Source: an uncultured Christensenella sp. | Lineage (GTDB): Bacteria; Bacillota; Clostridia; Christensenellales; CAG-917 | NCBI GenBank assembly: GCA_910577815.1 | Contig: CAJTNO010000002.1 | Coordinates: 186,001 to 250,000, forward strand | Direction of reading: 5' to 3' | DNA: 64,000 bases | Notes under the pieces: model-generated | Seen by the model: only the letters and a program-made list of their open reading frames with translations | Told to the model about the DNA's origin: nothing | The model's database searches: none | Translations under genes and position numbers: made by a program | In this document: piece after piece, positions 25,401-34,400 of the stretch | Layout of the letters: each line of letters starts with the position of its first letter | How positions within the stretch are numbered: the first letter of the stretch is position 1

Positions 25401-28400
25401 TGACAAGCGCCATCATCTGCAAATCGAGAGTAACAACCGCCTGAATCTTACGGTTTACGTCGCCGCCGTCGTCCGCCTGCGAGATAATCTTAATGAGGTT
25501 GTCCGCAGTGAGCGAGGGGATGAACGCGCTAATTACCGCGCTGAGGTCGATATCGTTATCCTCTCCCGTCTTAAAGGAGGTGGTAAGGTCAACCGTTTCG
25601 GAAAGGGTAATGCGGTCCATATCGCCGAAAGCGGTATAATCCTTAAGCTCCTCTCCGCTAAGCGTGTACTTTCTGGAGTTGGTAAACTCGGCGTTTACGT
25701 TGCAAATAGCAATCTTAAGCGAAAGGTCTACGTCGTACTTGCCGCCGTCGCCTACATAGCTGTTGTTTGCGGACGCGCCGGGAGTAAACGAATAGATTTC
25801 CTCGCCTGCATTGAGCGCAAACTCATCCTTACCCATATTCTCTTTGCCGTTTCCATCGCCGTCGAGCATAGGTCTGAGATACAGCTTCTTGGTATCCTCG
25901 TTATACAGAACTCTGTACTTGACGTAGGTGGTTCCGTTTACGATATCGTCGGGCTTGGCAACGCGCACATATGTACCGTCGTCGCCCTTGACGTAATAAC
26001 CGCGCTGTCCGCCCTCAACCGCGGGTCTGAACGCAAAGTATTTGGTCTGATTGGTAAGACTCTGAATATCTCTTATAATCTGCTGCTCGTCGTAGCTGTC
26101 GCCCTGCTCGGTAGCGTCCGCAACCTTGTTGTAGCGTCCGCCTACGAGACCTAGCGCGATAAGCACCTCGAGGTCGATACTTTCGGAGGTATCGAGCTTG
26201 ACCTGAAGATTGGTATTTATCTCGTCATAGAACAGGTCCTTGAGATTGAAGCCGAGCGAGCTTGTGTCAATGAGCTCCAAAATGGTATGGAACATCTTAT
26301 TTCCGAGCGCAATGGTAAGCAAATCCTTATTAAAGAGTATAGCAAGCGCAAGGTCTCTGTTGGTAAAGTCTGCGTCGCCGACTGCGCCGGTAGTGCCGTC
26401 TGCGCCGAGAACAGCGTCGTTTGCGGAGCCTGCGGTAAGAGCCTCGCCGCTGCTTACGCCGTTATTAACGGAGCCTGCAACGAAGGGCTTGCCTAAGCCG
26501 AGCAAATCGAAGATGCTGTTTATAAGGTCGGTCGCTCCGATATCGGACATACTCATCTTGGGGATGTTGAAGGTATCCGAAAGGTCGAGGTAAACGCCTC
26601 TGCCGAAGTAATAGATGCCCGCCCATTTCGCGTCATAACCGGATTCGGTCACGGCAAACAGCTCAATCGCAAGCTCGGAGTTGGAAAGGTCGCCCATATC
26701 GAGCATAAGCGAGAAGTCGAGTCTGAAGTGCGCGGACGAATAGCCCTTGGAGGTCGTGGGCATTTCGATTCTCACGCCCGCGATATTGCCGAGGATACCC
26801 GCGACAATCTGACCGAAGTCGATTGCGCCCTCGGTAACGCCGAAGTCGAGGTCGATAGAGAAGCCTATCGTGACAATCGTATCGGTAAACGGATTGACCG
26901 CAACCTGCTTAACCGTATTCTTTTCTGTTTCGGTAAGGGTTTCGTACAGCTCTCTGGAATACTCCTCGTAATCGCCGTTGTCAAGCTTTACGGTATGACC
27001 AACCTCGTCGCGTATGTAATCGGGAAGCAAATCTATGCCGCTTCCGAGGTCAACGTCGAGACGTCCGAGCTTTAAGCCCATACTGAGGCAGCCTGCGGTG
27101 AGGTCAACCGCAACCATAAAGTCCTCAAGCGCGCTGTAATTGATAATTTCGCGGTAGAATTCTCCGCCTGTTTCCTTCACGTAGCCGTATTTGCGCATAC
27201 GCAATGCGGTTACCTTGCGGTAGGAGCCGTTATAGTGAATATAGCGGACGTCGTTCTGAGCTTCGTCATATACGAACATATCCGATTTATAGTAGTCGTC
27301 GCCCACCTTTTCGTACAGGTCGTAGGACTTAAGGCTTACGGTTGCGCCGCTGCCCTCCGCCACGACATAGTAGTTTTTGTCCGCCTTCTGAGCCTTGACT
27401 ACGCGCAGAACCTCCAATTTCAGTCCTGCTTCGTCAACGTAGTATGTGATACCCGCGTCGGGGTTATAACCGTCGGTCACCTTGTCGTAAGTGCCGTTTT
27501 CGTTCTTTACATACAGACTGGTATACGACGGATAGTACTTGCTTACGCCGTTTACCATTGCTACATAGTAGTCCTCAAGCTCTACTGCGTGAACGGGAGA
27601 CGGGTCGGTATAGTAATTATATCTCTCGTCGTTCCATTCCGTATCCCACTTATCCTTTTCGGCAGGGTCCTTGATTTCGGACACTCTCTTATACTGCACC
27701 TCGCCGAGCTCCACGCCGACGGACAGCTCGAGAATATCGAACACTTCCTCGATAGAGCCGAGCTCGGGCATCAGAGTTGCCACGATAAACGCAAGCAGCG
27801 AGCGTGTAAACTGGATTTGGAATGCCGTATCGGAATAAGCAAGAGCGATAATAGCGTCGCGCGAAAGCTTTTCGAGGTCCTGAGACTCGCTGTCGTATTC
27901 GGTAGCGGTCAAAGCCTCGTCCGCCTGATTGGGCTTCGTAATGCCGTCGACAATACCGCCAATCTGGTCGATAAGCTCTCTGCCCTTGCTGACAAAGTTA
28001 TCTATACGGGCATAGGACTCCGCATTGTTTACTATTTCGGTAGCGTCGATATAAAGCGAACCGCCGCTGAGATACAAGCCGCCGAGCACCTTAAACGCGC
28101 CGCTTCTGTATCTCTCGAAGTGTCCGTCGTCGCCGACCTTTACAAATTCTATGGCAAGCTCCATCTCGTCGATGTCGCTGTCCAGAATGAACTGACCTAC
28201 GCTCTTGCCGCCGGCAAGTCCCAACAGGTCGAGCTTGGCAAGGTCCACGTTAAGAGCGATGTTGATGCCGATGCCGCCCGTAAACTCGGACTGCGCCTGC
28301 AATTCGATAATCATATCGCCGAGCAGGTTTGCAACAAGACCGCCCGCGTTGTAGGTTTCGATGCCGTTGCTGTTGAAATACACCAAACCGCCGACCGCAA

Positions 28401-31400
28401 GATAGATATTCTGGTCATAGTACTGCGGTCTGTCCTGAATTGCATAGAAGCCGATGTTCTCAACGGCTTGCGGAACGTCCGCTTCGTCTTCCTTCGCCTT
28501 GGGCTTGAGTATTAGCTCCTCCTCGCGGCGGAAGCGTATTCCGTCGTCGGATGCGTCAGCCTGTACGTAAACTCCGGTTGCGAAATCGTAGACATAGGTG
28601 CCTTCGTTATCCTGAATATAATTCAGATAATAGCCCTTTAAGTTGCCGTCCTTATCCGCCTTTACGGTCGCATATCTGCGGACATATCTTTCGTCGTCCT
28701 TAAATTTGACGTTTCCTTTATCGTCGGGAGTCAGCTCGCCGTCGTTTATTGCGCGGAACATTCCGCCCAGCTTGACGTAATTGCCCGTCTTGGACTTATC
28801 AAATACGTAGTATATGCCGCCCTGTTCGAGCTTTTCGGTCTTTACGCGTGCATACGCGTCCTTCATAACCGCCTTGGGAGCGTAGAAATCAACGCCGTCG
28901 GCAGGGGTATACTTGATGGAGTAGCGCTGTTCCGTCGTATTTTCGGGAGCCTCTACGTAATTTCCGGTATTCTTATCGAATATATATCCGCCGTTCTTAT
29001 CGGCAACGTACTCGAAATAGCAGGGCTTTGCGTCCTTCATAACGAGGTTGCTTGCGACAGCATATCTGTCAACGCCGCCGATAGCCTTCTCCTCTTCCTT
29101 GATAAGACGGAATTCGCCGTTGACCTTGATGTAATCTCCGTCAGCCGCCTTTGTAAAGTAGTAGTAATTTCTGCCCTCTACTATATTCTCGACGTCAACC
29201 TTTTCGTACACGTCGGAATCCCTGTAGAAGCCGTTTATAATCGGCAGCAGATTTTCGATGTAGAGGTCGAGATTGATAAAGTCGTATCTGTCGTTCATAG
29301 ACAGCACGCCTTCAAACGTATCGATGCTCATAAAGTCGAACTCAACGTCCAGACCGAGCATAATGTCAAACATAAAGCTGACGTTATTACCGTCGCTGCC
29401 CGCCGCCTGCTTATTGGCAAGCGCGGCAATCATTTCGAGAGTGAGCATCTCGCGTCCGCCTATATTGTTGGTCGGGCGCAGGAACAGACCGGACCGCTCG
29501 TCGAGTACGGTAAGGTCGGAGGTCGGGTCGAAGTTAAACAGACTCTTAAGCAGCTCGTTAATCATATCGGGCTTGAAGTAAATGCCGAGGTAGTCGAGCT
29601 TGTTGGAGGAATTATCGCCGGGGAACCAGGGAGTGCCCTTTACGAGTATGCTCTTAACCATAATGTTGAGCACCTCGCCGAGCTTAGCGAGCAATTCGCT
29701 GTTATCGTCGGCTGTAGGCAGAGCCTCCTGCTTGCCGCCCTCGGTATCGTTTGCGCCGAACTTATCGAGCAAATCGAGCAAGCCTACGCTTAGCTTGGGA
29801 CCGCCGACCGCTGAAGCGTCGATATACAAATCGCCTTCCACAAGATAGATATTGAGCTTGCGCTGACTGTTTGCACCGTCCTCGTATGTGAAATCTATGC
29901 TTACCGCAAGCTGCAAAGCATTTAGGATAGTTTGAGTATCGAATTTGATATTGTCAAAGCTGAAATCAGGCGAATCGACCTCGCTGAGCTTAAAGCCGAG
30001 AGTCTCGGTATTAAGACGGATTTGCGCGTCGATAAGCACGCCGTCTCTCATTGCGTCGTTAAGCAGAAGGTTAAGCCCTACGTGCTTGAGAAGCTCTCCG
30101 AGCGTAATGGAACCGTTTTCTCCTTTAAAGTGGATGATGGGAAGTCCGTAGGACAGTATACTGTCGAGAGCCTCCATATTGAGGATGAGGTCAAGCGTTT
30201 CGTCAAACGCGAAGCCGTCGCGCACGTAAATGCCGCGCGGGTCCTGAATAAATCTGCCGTCCGACTTGTTGAGCGAATATCTGTCCTTAGCGGAATATGT
30301 CGCAAGACGGTTGGGGTCGTCTATGCGGATATACGTCGCGCTTGTCTTGTAGTCTAAAAGCAGGCTCACGTCAACCGCGAGAATTCCCGCCTCGGGACGC
30401 TTGTTGAAATGGTCGCGCGCCACGTACTGCGGCAAACCGGTATGGTCCGCGTTGTCGGGATTGAATTCCACAAACTCGTGGGTTACGGGGTCAAGCACGT
30501 ACAGAACGTCGGTTTCGGACGGATTTTCCGCAAGAATGTAATCCTTCTTTGCAATAGCTTCCTTAAGCTCGTTTGCAACGTGCTTATAGGTTTCGCCGTC
30601 CTTGCCCGTTTCGATATGGAATGAGCCGAGCGTAAGTCCCAGCGAGAGAAGCTTGCTGTCGATGTCTATGGAAAGCTCGAGCTCGGGCGATACGCTGATG
30701 CTCGCATTCACGGACAAGCCGAGGTCAAGCGAGGATATAATCTCGTTGATATCCACGTCGTTATTCGCGTCCGAGCCGGCGGCGATAGCCGCAATAAGTC
30801 CGAGCAGAACGTTTTGCGTAACAAGCAGACCGACCTTGCCGTCGGCAATGTCAAGCAGAATACGCATCTGCTCCTCGATGCTTGCAGAATCGGTATCGGC
30901 AGTAGCGACAGCCTCGTCGTCGCCGATATGTATCTTTCCTACCAGCTCGGAAATGAGCTTGGTAATGATATTTGCAATTCCTGTATTTTCAATATATACA
31001 GCTTCCTTGCCGAGTCCGCCGAAATCGATATAAACGGTATTTCCGTCAATATAGATTGCCAGAATATTGGAGTGGTCTATCTCGTTTGCAAGTCTTAAAA
31101 CAATCTTTGTTGACGCGGGGTCGGTAAGCGAAATATTTGCGCCTACTGTAAGCACGGGCTTATAGTGAACGGTATCCTTAAAGTCGATGCCGAGCTTAAG
31201 TCCGAGCTGCGGGAAAAGCACGTCGAGGTAATCCTCTATACGGATAGGCGCGTCCTGCTCCTTGATTTTCACGTCAAGCGCGAGCGACAGGTGCAGCGTA
31301 AGGTTGTCGAGGCTGTCGAGCCCCGCATACTTGCCGCTGTCGAAATTCTCCGCGCCGCCGGGAAGCACGCTGTCGTCGGTGCCGAGCCCGATGCGAATAT

Positions 31401-34400
31401 CGGAGAGCGTCAATCCCATATACAGCGGGTCTACCTGCACCTTGAGCGCAAGCTCGTAGAACCAGTAGAACGCGAAATAGCTCTCGGTGCTGTTAAGCTT
31501 GATGAAATCGTCGGGAGCGATATTCTTGCCCGTAAGCAGATTTACGATAGTAGTTACAAGCGCTTCCGCAAAGTTGACCTTAATTTCGGTATCGTTTACG
31601 GTAGCTCTCTTAATAAGATTATTGATATTGCCGAGAAGCACGCTCAAAATTCCCTTTGAGGCTTCTTCCTCGGTAGTATCGCCCTCGGCGGGAGTATTCT
31701 CCGCCCCGTCGTCGGGAGCGGTATTATTTTCACCCTCGGAGGGCTTATTTCCGCCTTGAATTGATTTGATAAGCGACGCGACGTCGAGATTTGCAAGCGC
31801 AAGGTGGAAGTCGTTTTTGATATCGAGATACACCGTGCTTACAGGCACGCCGAACTGCTCGCCCGTGTACAGAAGGTGTACGCCGAGCAGAGTATGCTTG
31901 GTTATGCTGGCCTGGTCGTTGAAATCAACGTCGTCGATTGCTACGTTATAAATTTCGATACCTATATCCGAGTGGGACAGTATATAGTCGAAGTCAAACA
32001 GACTTGCGGGAATATACAGCTCGTCGTCTACGAAATTGCCTACGGTTTGGGGAGTAAGTATAACCTTTACGTAGTTTTCACCCGTCTTGAGATAGGCAAC
32101 GCCCTTATTGGTCTTTTTATCGATAAGCTGATTATAATCCTTAGGAGCCTTTACAAGCGAAATCCCGTCGGGCAAATACTGCTTGATAAACAGCGTTCCG
32201 TCGTAACCCTTTATGCCGTCCTCGTCAAGCTGAATGTAGTTGGTGCCTTCGAGCTTATAAATTTCTCCGTATTTATACTTATTCTGAGCAATTTCATCCT
32301 TACTGATGGGGATGAACACCGTATTTTCTATAAAATCGATAAAGGATTCGGGGTTAAGACGGAGATTAAGCGAAATTCTGAAGCCGAGATTTGCAACGAC
32401 CTCCTCGTCGATGTTATAGGAAAGCAGCAGCGAATGCAGGAAGGAATTGAGCGCGGGATTTTCGCCGTCCTCGTAGAACTGAGCAATCCACTTGCCGAGC
32501 GTCCAATCCGAGCTGCCCTGATTTGCGCCGAGGTCGATAGTACCCTTAAGCTCGAGGAAAACGGAGGGAATCTCCATATCGCCGTTGCCGTTGAACAGCG
32601 GAACTTCGATATAACCGTCCTTATCGTCCTTAAGATAGGTAGCCAAATCCTTTTTATTTTCGCCCTCGCCCACGGTAATGCCGTTGAGCATATTACCGCC
32701 TGCGATGATATTGATATCCGCGGCATAAAGCTTCGCGCCTATCAGGGTTTCTTCGTTAGCGTCGTTTATCTCGAAGTTGAGCGAAATTTGCTCGCCGCTT
32801 CTGCTTGCGAGCGTATCCCAGACAACGTCAATCCACGCCGTAACGTCGGTAAGGTCAAAGCCGACAAGCTCGTAGAGAGCCTCGACAATGCCCTGCATAA
32901 TTCTGATTTGCAGCTTTTCCGAGGTGAGAGAAGCCACCACGGACAGGGCAAGCTTTTTCTTTGTAAGCGCCTCCGCCGCGCTGTCGCCCTCCGCAACCGT
33001 CAAAGCCTCCTTGAGGGAGCCGTCGGGATTTATATTTATAGTACTGTCCTTAGCAATAATCTTAAGGAGGATATCAAATATATCCATCGGCACGCTGAAC
33101 TTATTGATGCCGAAGTTACTGCCGTCCACGTACAGACGTTTACCCGTATAATACAAGCCGAGAAGCACCTTTTCGGGTTCGCTGAATTTCTTACCGGTAA
33201 GCTCGATAAGCAGCTCGGAGCGACGGTTTTTGGTGTCTACGTTCTCGTCGCCGAGCAGATAGCTCATAACCGACGCAAGGTCAAGACGTCCGCTCATCTT
33301 AAGCTTATACTCAAACGTACCCTTTTGGTCGAAGCCGACCGAAATAGTATCCGAGAAGGCGGGCATAAACTTATCCGCCTCGTCGTCGAAATAATACAGC
33401 AATCCCTTATATCCGGAGGGAACGGGATACTGCTCTATGGATTTATAGGTAATGCCGTCGCCGTCAAGCCAGTGAGTGCCTTTTCTGCCGAAATCGATGG
33501 TAGTGGTGCCCTGCTCGACGCTGAGATTTAATCCGAAAACGCCGTCGAACGACACAAACGGATTTGCAAACAAATCAACGAAATCGTCCTTGGAATACTG
33601 AGTTTCCAAATCGAGATAATTGGTATTGCTCTCGCCGAGACCGGCTTCGAAGCCGTTAAGACCGATTTCGAAATTGACGTGGTCGCCTATGCTCATATAG
33701 ATGCCGAGCTTAAGCTCGGACAGATTGAGACCGTCCACAAGCTCAATCTTGATACCGCCCTCTACGCCCGCGTCGTTTACTATGATATCGATGCCGTCGA
33801 TATCGAGACCGTCGATAAGCGCCTGAAGCAGATTGCTTACGAATGCGATTTCAATGGAATTTTTACCGAGGTTAATACCCTGTATCATTCCGCCGATAAG
33901 CGCAATAATTCTGTCTGTGGACGTAGCCTGGGTAATATCCTCGTCGGCTGTGCCGTCGGCGGTAGCAAGAGCCTCGTCGTCGGCAGACAGAGCGTCCATC
34001 TCCACGCCCATCATAGACAGACGCTGAAGGTCAATCATAATCTTATCCACGCCTATGCAGAGCATCTGAGCGTTGATATACAGCTTGCCTTCCTGCAGAT
34101 ATATTGCGAGAACCTCGTTGTTATAGTCTATATTACCGCTCGCGTCCTTGGGCAGTAGCTTGATTTTGGCGGTGGATTTAAGCAGAGCCGCCTCGTTAAA
34201 GCCGCTTGTGAGGTCGATATCTGCCTGAATATCGGCAACAAGACCGCCTCTTATAGAGCCGAGCTTAAAGAGTATATCAAGCAAGACGTCAAAGGTCGTA
34301 TCTCCGAGCGCCAAATCCTTAAGATTTACCTGAAGCTGGGCAAGCTCGCCGCTGAGCGCCTCGACGTTGATATCGAGACCTGTCTGGAGATTTACGTGCA

